Source of the DNA: Bifidobacterium moukalabense DSM 27321
GTDB lineage: Bacteria > Actinomycetota > Actinomycetes > Actinomycetales > Bifidobacteriaceae
Length of the DNA: 55,792 nt
Assembly: GCF_000522505.1 (NCBI RefSeq)
Contig: NZ_AZMV01000001.1
Span: 464,905-520,696, forward strand
Direction of reading: 5' to 3'
Part shown: piece after piece, positions 11,186 through 19,343 of the stretch
Layout of the letters: every line of letters begins with the position of its first letter
Numbering within the stretch: the first letter of the stretch is position 1
Made by a program: the position numbers and the translations under genes
Notes under the pieces: model-generated
Database searches by the model: none
What the model was told of the DNA's origin: nothing
Seen by the model: the letters and a program-made list of their open reading frames with translations, nothing else

Positions 11186-12604
11186 ATGACCACGCAGTCC
11201 GCAAGCGGGGGCGAATCCCCGGTCGAACGCGAGCAGGGCGGACTCGAACGCAAGATGGAGACCCGCCATCTGACCATGATCTCGCTGGGCGGCGTGATCG
11301 GCACCGGCCTGTTTCTCAGTTCCGGCTATACGATTCATCAGGCGGGGCCGCTTGGTGCGATCGTCGCGTACGGCATCGGCTCCGTGCTTGTGTACTTCAT
11401 CATGCTCAGCCTCGGCGAACTGTCCGTGGCCATGCCGTATGCCGGCAGCTTCCACCTGTATGCGAAACGATTCATCGGCCCCGGCACGGCCTTCACCATA
11501 GCCGTGCTGTATTGGCTGAACTGGGCGGTGGCGCTCGCTTCGGAATTCACCGCCGCCGGCTTGCTGATGCAACGTTGGTTCCCGCATTCCCCCGCCTGGA
11601 TGTGGTCGGCCATGTTCATAGCGCTCGTGCTGCTGCTCAACGTACTGTCGGTGCGCCTGTACGGCGAATCGGAATTCTGGTTCGCGTCGATCAAGGTCTT
11701 CGCGATCGTCGCGTTCATTGTGATCGGTCTGCTGGCGATATTCGGCGTGATCCCGATCGCCGGCTATACGCATGCGCCGCTGTTCGGGAACTATGCGGCC
11801 GATGGATGGCTGCCGAACGGCGTACTGCCGATTTTCTCGACGCTGCTGACGGTCGTGTTCGCGTTCTCGGGGACCGAAGTCGTCGGCGTCGCGGCCGGTG
11901 AGACGAAAGATCCGTCGAAGGCGATTCCGAAGGCCGTGCATACGACCGTGTTGCGTCTGGCGATTTTCTTCATCGGCTCGATCGCGGTGATGGCCGCGCT
12001 GATCCCATGGCGCAAGTCGGGGGTCGACACCAGCCCGTTCGTGCTGGTGTTCCAGTCGATCGGCATGCCGTTCGCCGGGGATGTGATGAATTTCGTGGTG
12101 CTGACGGCTGTGCTGTCGGCCGCGAATTCCGGCCTGTATGTATGCTCGCGCATGGTGTGGTCGCTGGCCCGTGAGGGCATGATTCCGCGTGTGCTGGGCA
12201 GGACGAATTTCCATGGCGTGCCGGTGTTCGCGGTGATGTTCAGCATGGCGGGAAGCCTGCTGGCGCTGCTCTCCTCCGTGGTGGCCGCCTCCACCGTGTA
12301 TCTGGCGTTGGTGGCCGTGTCGGGCCTGGCCACGCTCGTGGTGTGGGCGTCGGTGTCCGTGTGCCACATTCGGTTCCGCCGCCAATGGCTGGCTGAGGGG
12401 CATGCGGCCGACGAGCTCAGGTATCGGGCGCCCGGCTACCCGTTCGTGCCGATCGCCGCGATCGTGATGTGCGTCGGCGCGCTGGTGCTGGTTGTGCTCG
12501 ACCCCTCCCAACGGTCCACATTGCTCTACATGATTCCGTTTGTGGCCCTCTGCTATGCCGGCTACCATCTCAAGACCAGATTCGCCTCTTCCGATGCCGA
12601 CTAG
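11186..12604 (+). CDS. Amino acid permease, APC superfamily (AAT type)
   Basis: Encodes a 472-residue cytoplasmic membrane transporter with about 12 hydrophobic segments. The first carries the APC signature HLTMISLGGVIGTGLFLSSG, where the unwound helix binds the substrate amino group; FSGTEVVGVAAGETKDPSKAIPKA marks the segment 6-7 region. It resembles the lysine/aromatic/GABA branch of proton-coupled permeases; substrate cannot be told from sequence alone. The ATG at 11186 is used because AAGGAG lies nine bases upstream; the frame continues open upstream but is low in family resemblance. An alternative ATG at 11130 exists. Confidence 0.88.
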   Translation: MTTQSASGGESPVEREQGGLERKMETRHLTMISLGGVIGTGLFLSSGYTIHQAGPLGAIVAYGIGSVLVYFIMLSLGELSVAMPYAGSFHLYAKRFIGPGTAFTIAVLYWLNWAVALASEFTAAGLLMQRWFPHSPAWMWSAMFIALVLLLNVLSVRLYGESEFWFASIKVFAIVAFIVIGLLAIFGVIPIAGYTHAPLFGNYAADGWLPNGVLPIFSTLLTVVFAFSGTEVVGVAAGETKDPSKAIPKAVHTTVLRLAIFFIGSIAVMAALIPWRKSGVDTSPFVLVFQSIGMPFAGDVMNFVVLTAVLSAANSGLYVCSRMVWSLAREGMIPRVLGRTNFHGVPVFAVMFSMAGSLLALLSSVVAASTVYLALVAVSGLATLVVWASVSVCHIRFRRQWLAEGHAADELRYRAPGYPFVPIAAIVMCVGALVLVVLDPSQRSTLLYMIPFVALCYAGYHLKTRFASSDAD

Positions 12605-12667
12605 GGCAGGGAGGGATGCGCGGGCTCGAACCTGTGTTCTGTCGGCGTGCTCGCTAGACTGGAGAGA

Positions 12668-14458
12668 ATGAGCCCAGAAGCGTTAAGTGAACTGATTTCC
12701 AAGATTGCCCATGCTCTCGTCGCCGCCGGCAAGGCAGGCACCCTGACCGACGAGCTGATCCCCCCGGTGTCCAAGCTCACCGTGATGCGCCCGAAGGACC
12801 GCGCGCACGGCGATTGGGCCTCCAATGCGGCCATGCAGCTGGCCAAGAAGGCCGGTATGAGGCCTCACGATCTGGCCGAGCTGTTCGCGGCCGAACTGGC
12901 CAAGTCCGACGGCATCAGGTCCGTGGAGGTGGCCGGCCCAGGCTTCATCAACATCGTGCTCGATTCCGCTTCCGCGGCGGCCGTGGTCGACGCCGTGCTC
13001 GCCGCCGGCGACACCTATGGCAAGAACGACCATCTCGGCGGCGAGACCCTGAATCTCGAATTCGTCTCCGCCAATCCGACCGGCCCCATCCACATCGGCG
13101 GCACCCGCTGGGCCGCCGTCGGCGACTCCATGGCCCGCGTGCTCGAGGCCAACGGCGCCAAGGTCGTTCGCGAATACTACTTCAACGACCACGGCGAGCA
13201 GATCAACCGCTTCGCCAAGTCCCTCGTGGCGGCCGCCCACGGTGAGGAAACCCCGATCGACGGCTACAAAGGCGCCTATATCGACGAGATCGCGCAGCGC
13301 GTCATCGACGAAGCCAAATCCGACGGCATCGACATCCTCGATATGCCGCGCGTCGACGGCGGCAAGGACGACAAGGGCGAGCCACTCGGCGAGGGCGACT
13401 CCGAACAGCGTGAGGAATTCCGCAAGCGCGCCGTACCGATGATGTTCGACGAAATCCGCAGGTCCATGAAGAACTTCCGCGTGGACTTCGACGTGTGGTT
13501 CCACGAGAACAGCCTGTACTCCGACGGCGAGGTCGACAAGGCCATCGCCGACCTGCGCGAGCGCGGCGACATCTACGAAAAGGACGGCGCCACCTGGTTC
13601 GCATCCACCAAGCATGGCGACGACAAGGACCGTGTGATCATCAAGTCCGACGGCAACTACGCCTACTTCGCCGCCGACATCGCCTACTATCGCAACAAGC
13701 GCCATCGCGAAACCGATCCGGCTGATGTGGCCATCTACATGCTCGGTGCCGACCATCATGGCTATATCGGCCGCATGATGGCCATGTGTGCCGCGTTCGG
13801 CGACGAGCCGGGCAGGAACATGCAGATCCTCATCGGCCAGCTCGTCAACGTGATGAAGGACGGCAAGGCCGTGCGCATGTCGAAGCGCGCCGGCAACGTC
13901 GTGACCATCGACGACCTGACCGAGGCCATCGGCGTGGACGCCTCCCGCTACTCACTGGCCCGCACCGACTACAACTCCCCGGTCGACATCGACCTGAACC
14001 TGCTCGCGTCGCATTCCAACGAGAATCCGGTGTACTACGTGCAGTACGCGCACGCCCGCTCCTGCAATGTGGACCGTAATGCGGCCGTGGCCGGCATCAC
14101 CCACGACGGCGCCGATGTGAGCCTGCTCGACACCGTGGCCGACGGTGAGGTGCTCGCCGCCCTGGCCCAGTGGCCGGCCCTACTGCGTGAAGCCGGCGAT
14201 CTGCGTGCGCCGCATCGTGTGGCCCACTATCTTGAGGATCTCGCCGCCACCTACCACAAGTGGTACAACGTGGAACGCGTGGTGCCGATGGAGCTCACCG
14301 ATCCGGAGGCCCGCGGAGCGGACGCCGAGGCCCTGCGCATCGCCAAGGCCCCGGAACCGGCCCGTGCCGCGGCGCGTCTGAAGCTCAACGATGCCGTCCG
14401 GACCGTGATCGCCGAAGGCCTTGACCTGCTCGGCGTCGCCGCCCCCGACAGGATGTGA
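12668..14458 (+). CDS. argS: Arginine--tRNA ligase
   Basis: Encodes a 596-residue class I aminoacyl-tRNA synthetase that charges tRNA-Arg. The HIGH-type motif reads SANPTGPIHIGGTRWA near residue 140 and the KMSKS-equivalent reads VRMSKRAGN near residue 405; the C-terminal anticodon-binding domain with YVQYAHARSCNVDRN and LNDAVRTVIAEGLDLLGV closes the protein. The ATG at 12668 follows GGAGAG almost directly, and a TAGACT box nine bases upstream may mean a very short or absent leader. It leads into lysA with a 3-base TGA/GTG overlap region, the usual actinobacterial order. Confidence 0.96.
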   Translation: MSPEALSELISKIAHALVAAGKAGTLTDELIPPVSKLTVMRPKDRAHGDWASNAAMQLAKKAGMRPHDLAELFAAELAKSDGIRSVEVAGPGFINIVLDSASAAAVVDAVLAAGDTYGKNDHLGGETLNLEFVSANPTGPIHIGGTRWAAVGDSMARVLEANGAKVVREYYFNDHGEQINRFAKSLVAAAHGEETPIDGYKGAYIDEIAQRVIDEAKSDGIDILDMPRVDGGKDDKGEPLGEGDSEQREEFRKRAVPMMFDEIRRSMKNFRVDFDVWFHENSLYSDGEVDKAIADLRERGDIYEKDGATWFASTKHGDDKDRVIIKSDGNYAYFAADIAYYRNKRHRETDPADVAIYMLGADHHGYIGRMMAMCAAFGDEPGRNMQILIGQLVNVMKDGKAVRMSKRAGNVVTIDDLTEAIGVDASRYSLARTDYNSPVDIDLNLLASHSNENPVYYVQYAHARSCNVDRNAAVAGITHDGADVSLLDTVADGEVLAALAQWPALLREAGDLRAPHRVAHYLEDLAATYHKWYNVERVVPMELTDPEARGADAEALRIAKAPEPARAAARLKLNDAVRTVIAEGLDLLGVAAPDRM

Positions 14459-14466
14459 GGTGGACA

Positions 14467-16029
14467 ATGCCCATCACCCCGATTTGGCCGGCCGGGTCGG
14501 CCGTGAACGGCAACGGTGAGATCACCTTCCACGGTCGTACCGCCGCAAGCCTGCTTGACGAGTTCGGCTCGCCGCTATACGTCGTCGACACCGATGAGGT
14601 GCGTGCGCGCGCCTCGAAATTCGTGAGATCCGCGGCCCATGCGTTCAACAACACCGTCACGCACGTGAGCTTCGCCGGCAAGGCGTTGCTGTCCAAGGAG
14701 ATCTGCCGCATCGTCACCGAGGAGGGCATGCTCATCGACACCTGCACCATGGGTGAGATGCGCATCGCGCTCGCCGCCGGCGTGCCGGGCCGCAGGCTCG
14801 TATTGCACGGCAACAACAAATCCGACGAGGAGATCGCGCTCGCCATCGAACAGGGCTTCGCCAAGATCGTGGTGGACGAGCCGAACGAGCCCGCCCGCAT
14901 CGCCGACATCGCGAAACGTCTCGGCAAGCGTGCACGCGTGATGCTGCGCGTCACCTCCGGCATCCATGCGGGCGGCCACGAATTCGTCTCGACCGCGCAC
15001 GAGGACCAGAAGTTCGGCGTGGCCTTGCTGCCGGCGGGCGCCGACGCGGGCAGGCTGAACGTACTGGACGACCTGGCGGACGTGACCCCGGCGGGGAGCA
15101 ATGCAAGGCCGGGGGAGAAGACGGGCGAGGCCGGCCTGCGGTATGACATCAGGTACCCGTACGACATGAGCCACGAACAGGTCTCGCAAGCCGATCGCAG
15201 GCTCGCCGAGGCCATGACCATGGTGGCCGACGGTCCGGCGCTCGCCGTGCTGAAGGACATCCATCGCCGTCAGGATGCGCTGGAACTGGTCGGCGTGCAT
15301 TCGCATATCGGTTCCAACATCCATGATGCGGACGCCTTCATCCAGGCGGCCAAGCGCATGATGCTCCTGCGCAAGACCTTCTACGCGACCGATGCGTACA
15401 CGTTGCCGGAGGTCGATCTGGGCGGCGGCTATTCCGTGGCCTACACCGATGGCGAGGATTCCATGGACATCGACGTGGAGCTCGGCCGTCTCGCCGACGC
15501 GGTCGCCACCGTGAACCGTGCACTTGGCATGCCCGCTCCGGTCATCTCCTTCGAACCGGGCCGCTGGACGGTCGCGCCGACCGGCGTGACGCTCTACCGC
15601 GTGGGCACCGTCAAGCCGGTGCAATTGACCGGCGACGTCACCGACAGGGCCGGCAATCCGGTGCATGAACGCGTATACGTATCCGTCGACGGTGGCATGA
15701 GCGACAACATCCGTCCGGCCCTGTACGGCTCCGACTACACCGCACGTCTCGCCAATCGTAAGGGTTCCACGGAAACCAGACTGTGCCGTGTGGTGGGCAT
15801 GCACTGCGAATCCGGCGACATCATCGTGAACGAGGTGCGGTTGCCTGCCGACATCACGCGCGGCGACATCCTTGCCGTGCCGGTCACCGGCGCATACGGG
15901 CGCACCATGGCCAGCAACTACAATCAGGCGTTGATTCCGGCGGTTGTGGGCGTCGGCGAGGCCGGCGCGCATGTGATGATCCGCCGTCAGAGCATCGACG
16001 ACCTTCTGGGGTGGGACGTCAGCCGGTAA
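14467..16029 (+). CDS. lysA: Diaminopimelate decarboxylase
   Basis: Encodes a 520-residue PLP enzyme that makes L-lysine from meso-diaminopimelate, the last step of lysine synthesis. The PLP lysine is K72 in HVSFAGKALLSKEICR; HSHIGSNIHD and LGGGYSVAYT (phosphate-binding glycines) and CESGDIIVNEV supply further active-site residues. An insert of some 30 residues near 205-235 (around VTPAGSNARPGEKTGEAG) lengthens it beyond the common 420-450. The ATG at 14467 has GAGGTGG upstream; a GTG at 14455 overlapping the argS stop is the alternative. The pair argS-lysA is followed by hom and thrB. Confidence 0.94.
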   Translation: MPITPIWPAGSAVNGNGEITFHGRTAASLLDEFGSPLYVVDTDEVRARASKFVRSAAHAFNNTVTHVSFAGKALLSKEICRIVTEEGMLIDTCTMGEMRIALAAGVPGRRLVLHGNNKSDEEIALAIEQGFAKIVVDEPNEPARIADIAKRLGKRARVMLRVTSGIHAGGHEFVSTAHEDQKFGVALLPAGADAGRLNVLDDLADVTPAGSNARPGEKTGEAGLRYDIRYPYDMSHEQVSQADRRLAEAMTMVADGPALAVLKDIHRRQDALELVGVHSHIGSNIHDADAFIQAAKRMMLLRKTFYATDAYTLPEVDLGGGYSVAYTDGEDSMDIDVELGRLADAVATVNRALGMPAPVISFEPGRWTVAPTGVTLYRVGTVKPVQLTGDVTDRAGNPVHERVYVSVDGGMSDNIRPALYGSDYTARLANRKGSTETRLCRVVGMHCESGDIIVNEVRLPADITRGDILAVPVTGAYGRTMASNYNQALIPAVVGVGEAGAHVMIRRQSIDDLLGWDVSR

Positions 16030-16036
16030 CGGGGGT

Positions 16037-16058
16037 GCGCTGACGGGAACGTCAGCGC
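16037..16058. terminator. Hairpin between convergent lysA and PTS IIA genes
   Basis: GCGCTGAC (16037-16044) pairs with GTCAGCGC (16051-16058) around six bases. It sits in the 35-base gap between convergent genes. No T-run is present. Confidence 0.55.
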
Positions 16059-16064
16059 GTGATC

Positions 16065-16655
16065 TCAGTGTGTGATCAGGGCGCCCACCGGACTGCCGGC
16101 AAGTACGGCGCCGTGGGCGGTGATGTCGATTGCGTCGACATTGTCGGCGTTCGTGAACACCACGATCACGTCGGTGAGCTTTCCGGCCGCATGCACGGCC
16201 GCTAGGTCGACTTGGTCGATCGGCTCGCCGGCGCTGATCCTCTGCCCGGGCTGCACCAGCAAGGTGAACGGTCCGCCTTCGAGCTGCACCGTGTCGATGC
16301 CGATGTGCACCAGCGCCTCGATGCCGCTCTCCGTTGTGATGCCCACCGCATGCTTAGCATTGGCGATGGTCGTGATGGTGCCGCTGACCGGCGCCACAAT
16401 CAGGCCGTTGCTCGGCGTCACGGCGAAACCGTCGCCGAGCACCTTCGTGGAGAATACGTCGTCGGCCACTTCCTCCAACGATTTTGCGGCTCCGTCGGCG
16501 GGCGAGCAAAGTTCGATTCGCACCGGCAGCCGTTCCTCCTGCAGAGGCTCCGCGCAGGAATCGTCGGCGGGTGATGTGACAAGGGCGTCCTCGTCGGAAT
16601 CCGAAACGGAGGCATCGGCCTTCTTGTGGAACAGAGAAGCGAAGAATCCTGCCAT
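16065..16655 (-). CDS. Stand-alone PTS glucose-family IIA component
   Basis: Encodes a 196-residue protein. Residues about 60-196 are a full IIA(Glc)-type domain: LCSPADGAAKSLEEVADDVFSTKVLGDG, then NGLIVAPVSGTITTIANAKHAVGI with one active-site histidine, and EALVHIGIDTVQLEG with the phosphorylated histidine. The first 50 residues are an acidic linker. No IIB or IIC domain and no HPr/EI gene is nearby, so it must act with partners elsewhere, either for sugar uptake or as a regulator in the manner of E. coli IIA(Glc); this is inference. The ATG at 16655 has AAAGG seven bases upstream. It is divergent from hom. Confidence 0.87.
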   Translation of the reverse strand: MAGFFASLFHKKADASVSDSDEDALVTSPADDSCAEPLQEERLPVRIELCSPADGAAKSLEEVADDVFSTKVLGDGFAVTPSNGLIVAPVSGTITTIANAKHAVGITTESGIEALVHIGIDTVQLEGGPFTLLVQPGQRISAGEPIDQVDLAAVHAAGKLTDVIVVFTNADNVDAIDITAHGAVLAGSPVGALITH

Positions 16656-16881
16656 TGCATGCCCTTTCATGGACTTCGTTCGGTGGAAGCTCAACGTTGA
16701 AGCCGACACGAACGCATTCGTGGTTACCGTTTACTGAACATGGTACGTCACATGTAGGGACGTACGTGGCAGAATTACCGCAAATGGCGACTCCTTTCTT
16801 GGAATTCCACCGCTGCTCGTCATATCAGACCCGTACAATGAGCAACGTCATACCGATATTTCACATTCGAGGGAGGATGCC

Positions 16882-18198
16882 TTGGCACAGGAAGATGTTG
16901 CACCGATTCGCGTTGGATTGCTGGGTGCGGGTACCGTCGGCTCCCAGACCGCACGTCTGCTGGTGGAGCAGAAGGACGAGCTTGCGGCGCGCATCGGCCG
17001 GCCGATCGAACTGACCGGCGTCGCCTGCCTCGATCCCGCCGAAACCGATCCGTTCCCGTGGATCGACAAGTCCGTGGTCACCACCGACACCATGAGCGTG
17101 GCCACCAATTCCGATATCGTCATCGAGTTGATCGGCGGCACCGGCGTGGCTCGCAAGTTCGTTCTCGCCGCTATCGAATCCGGCGCATCCGTGGTCACCG
17201 CCAACAAGGCCCTGCTCGCCAAATACGGTCCGGAGATCTACGCGGCCGCCGAGGCCAAGGGCGTCGACATCTACTTCGAGGCCTCCGTGGGCGGTGCCAT
17301 CCCGTTCCTCAGGCCCCTGCGCGAATCGTTGGTCGGCGACAGGGTGACGAGCATGCTCGGCATCGTCAACGGCACCACCAACTACATTCTCGACGAGATG
17401 ACCACCAAGGGCCTCGATTTCGACGACGTGCTCAGGGACGCTCAGGCCAAGGGGTATGCCGAGGCCGATCCGACCGGCGACATCGAAGGCCATGACGCCG
17501 CCAACAAGGCCGCCATCATGGCCACCCTCGGCTTCCATACCAACGTGACCATCGACGACGTGTCCGTCGAGGGCATCACCAGGATCACCGCCGACGACAT
17601 CGCCGCGGCCACCGCCGAAGACAAGGTCATCAAGCTGCTGGCCGTCGTGGAGAACACCGAGGCGGGCGTCTCCGCACGTGTGTATCCGGCGCTGATCTCC
17701 AACAGCCATCCGCTGGCATCCGTGCATGGCTCCTTCAATGCCGTGTTCGTCAAGGCCGAGGCCGCCGACGACCTTATGTTCTACGGCCGTGGCGCAGGCG
17801 GCGCCCCCACCGCCTCCGCGGTGGTCGGCGATGTGGTCACCGAGGCGCGTCATATCGCGCAGGGCTGCACCGGTCCGGTCATTCCTCTGTACAACGACCT
17901 GAAGAAGGCGCCGATCGAGGCTTCCAGGGCCGAGTTCGCCGTACGTTTCGTGATTCACGACAATCCGGGAGTGCTCGCCGCCATCGCGGCCAAGTTCGCC
18001 GAACATGGCGTGTCCATCAACGGTGTGAACCAGGATCTGAAGCCCACCCTCAAGGATCCGGGCTATGACGGCGAACTGCAGCAGCTGCGTCTGGTCACGC
18101 ATATGACCGACGAGCTCACCCTGCGCGAAACCGTCGAAGACGTGTGCAAGCTTGACTGCGTGGTCGGCGAACCGTCGATTCTGCGCGTATTGAACTGA
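16882..18198 (+). CDS. hom: Homoserine dehydrogenase
   Basis: Encodes a 438-residue NAD(P)H-dependent enzyme that reduces aspartate semialdehyde to homoserine, the branch point to threonine, methionine and isoleucine. The N-terminal Rossmann motif GLLGAGTVGSQTA, the catalytic region GIVNGTTNYILDEM and EADPTGDIEGHDAANKAAI are visible. A C-terminal ACT domain (FVIHDNPGVLAAIAAKFAEHGVSI) suggests threonine feedback control. The start is a TTG at 16882 with GGGAGG five bases upstream; no in-frame ATG fits better. It is divergent from the IIA gene and ends in a hairpin before thrB. Confidence 0.95.
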   Translation: MAQEDVAPIRVGLLGAGTVGSQTARLLVEQKDELAARIGRPIELTGVACLDPAETDPFPWIDKSVVTTDTMSVATNSDIVIELIGGTGVARKFVLAAIESGASVVTANKALLAKYGPEIYAAAEAKGVDIYFEASVGGAIPFLRPLRESLVGDRVTSMLGIVNGTTNYILDEMTTKGLDFDDVLRDAQAKGYAEADPTGDIEGHDAANKAAIMATLGFHTNVTIDDVSVEGITRITADDIAAATAEDKVIKLLAVVENTEAGVSARVYPALISNSHPLASVHGSFNAVFVKAEAADDLMFYGRGAGGAPTASAVVGDVVTEARHIAQGCTGPVIPLYNDLKKAPIEASRAEFAVRFVIHDNPGVLAAIAAKFAEHGVSINGVNQDLKPTLKDPGYDGELQQLRLVTHMTDELTLRETVEDVCKLDCVVGEPSILRVLN

Positions 18199-18204
18199 TC
18201 GGAT

Positions 18205-18239
18205 GGGCCCACGGTTGCAGGCAAGGCAAGCGTGGGCCC
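18205..18239 (+). terminator. Terminator-like hairpin after hom
   Basis: A perfect 9-bp stem, GGGCCCACG with CGTGGGCCC, seven bases after the hom stop. The loop is 17 bases. It separates hom from thrB, which has its own promoter-like sequence downstream. Confidence 0.6.
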
Positions 18240-18268
18240 CGACTTTGATGATGATCGGCTGCCGTGAT

Positions 18269-18296
18269 TTGACTGTTGTACCGGTTCGGGTATACG
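18269..18296 (+). promoter_or_regulatory. Candidate thrB promoter
   Basis: TTGACT at 18269-18274 and TATACG at 18291-18296 are spaced by 16 bases, 42 bases before the thrB start. The -35 match is strong and the -10 match is moderate. Confidence 0.45.
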
Positions 18297-18338
18297 GTGC
18301 ATGGTTTGTAATGAAGATGTGACGAAGGACGACGAGAC

Positions 18339-19343
18339 ATGACCCCAGTTACTCGCAAGGTGCGTGTAAGCGTTCCGGCCACCAGCGCCAACCTCGGCTC
18401 CGGCTTCGATACGGTCGGACTGGCCCTGGACTACCACGACGAACTTGAATTCACGCTGAGCGCCGACCCGGTGAACACCGCGGCGCAGGTGATGATCGAA
18501 GGCGAGGGCGCCAACACCCTGCCTCGCGACGAAACCCACCTGGTGGTCTCCACCTTCCGCCGCGCATGCCAGACCTTCGGCCTGGGCCGTGTCGGCTTCA
18601 TCCTTCAGGCGAACAACCGCATTCCGCAGGCCCGTGGCATGGGATCCTCCGCCGAGGCCATCGTGGCGGGCATCGCCGCGGCGGCCGCCTTCGCGCAGGA
18701 TGACGAACTCAATAGAGACGCCGTGTTCGAGCTGGCCGCAGCCATCGAGGGCCATCCCGACAATGTGGCGCCGGCCGTGTACGGAGGCCTGACCATGTCG
18801 TGGGATATGGAGACCGCGGAAGGCGTCGGCTCCGTGCCGATCCCGGGCGGCGATCCGCTGCACAACGGCTTCCACACCATCAACTACCGTGTGGCCGACG
18901 ATCTGACCGCCGCGGTGTTCGTGCCGGATTACGAGCTGTCCACCGAGAAGGCCCGTCAGGCCCTGCCGAACAAAGTCGCTTTCAAGGATGCCGTGCACAA
19001 TGTGTCTCGCGTGAGCCTGCTGCCGGCCGCCATGAATCCGGGCATGCTCGCCCTCGGCCAGAAGAAGAACGCCAATGCGCTGCTGTATGCCGCCACGCAG
19101 GATCGTCTGCACCAGCCGTACCGTGCGTCCCTGATGGAACCGTCCTGGGCCCTGATCGAGAAGATGCGCTCCTACGGGTTCGCCTCCACCGTTTCCGGTG
19201 CAGGCCCGTGCGTGCTGGTGCTGCATCATGGCGACGCCCGTGAGGAGCTCGAGCGGATCGCCGCTGAAGAGCTTGCCTCCGGCCATTGGCGTGTGCTGCA
19301 TCTTGGCGTCGACACCAAGGGCGTGCAGGTGGAGCGCATATGA
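18339..19343 (+). CDS. thrB: Homoserine kinase
   Basis: Encodes a 334-residue GHMP-family kinase that phosphorylates homoserine in the threonine pathway. Signature segments are VSVPATSANLGSGFDTVGLAL at the N-terminus, the GHMP ATP-binding loop PQARGMGSSAEAIVAG near residue 95-110, and the C-terminal STVSGAGPCVLVL. Length is slightly above the family's usual 300-315. AAGGA upstream supports the ATG at 18339. The stop overlaps the next start by ATGA, tying thrB to the Maf-Nudix gene. Confidence 0.94.
   Translation: MTPVTRKVRVSVPATSANLGSGFDTVGLALDYHDELEFTLSADPVNTAAQVMIEGEGANTLPRDETHLVVSTFRRACQTFGLGRVGFILQANNRIPQARGMGSSAEAIVAGIAAAAAFAQDDELNRDAVFELAAAIEGHPDNVAPAVYGGLTMSWDMETAEGVGSVPIPGGDPLHNGFHTINYRVADDLTAAVFVPDYELSTEKARQALPNKVAFKDAVHNVSRVSLLPAAMNPGMLALGQKKNANALLYAATQDRLHQPYRASLMEPSWALIEKMRSYGFASTVSGAGPCVLVLHHGDAREELERIAAEELASGHWRVLHLGVDTKGVQVERI

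Noticed and set aside
16743..16774. GTACGTC/GACGTAC dyad with a GTGGCAG word between the IIA and hom genes, resembling the CTGCCACA motif at 41778
   Set aside because: Only the CTGCCAC part matches; the flanking bases are shifted, so this is probably chance. The dyad itself may still be regulatory.
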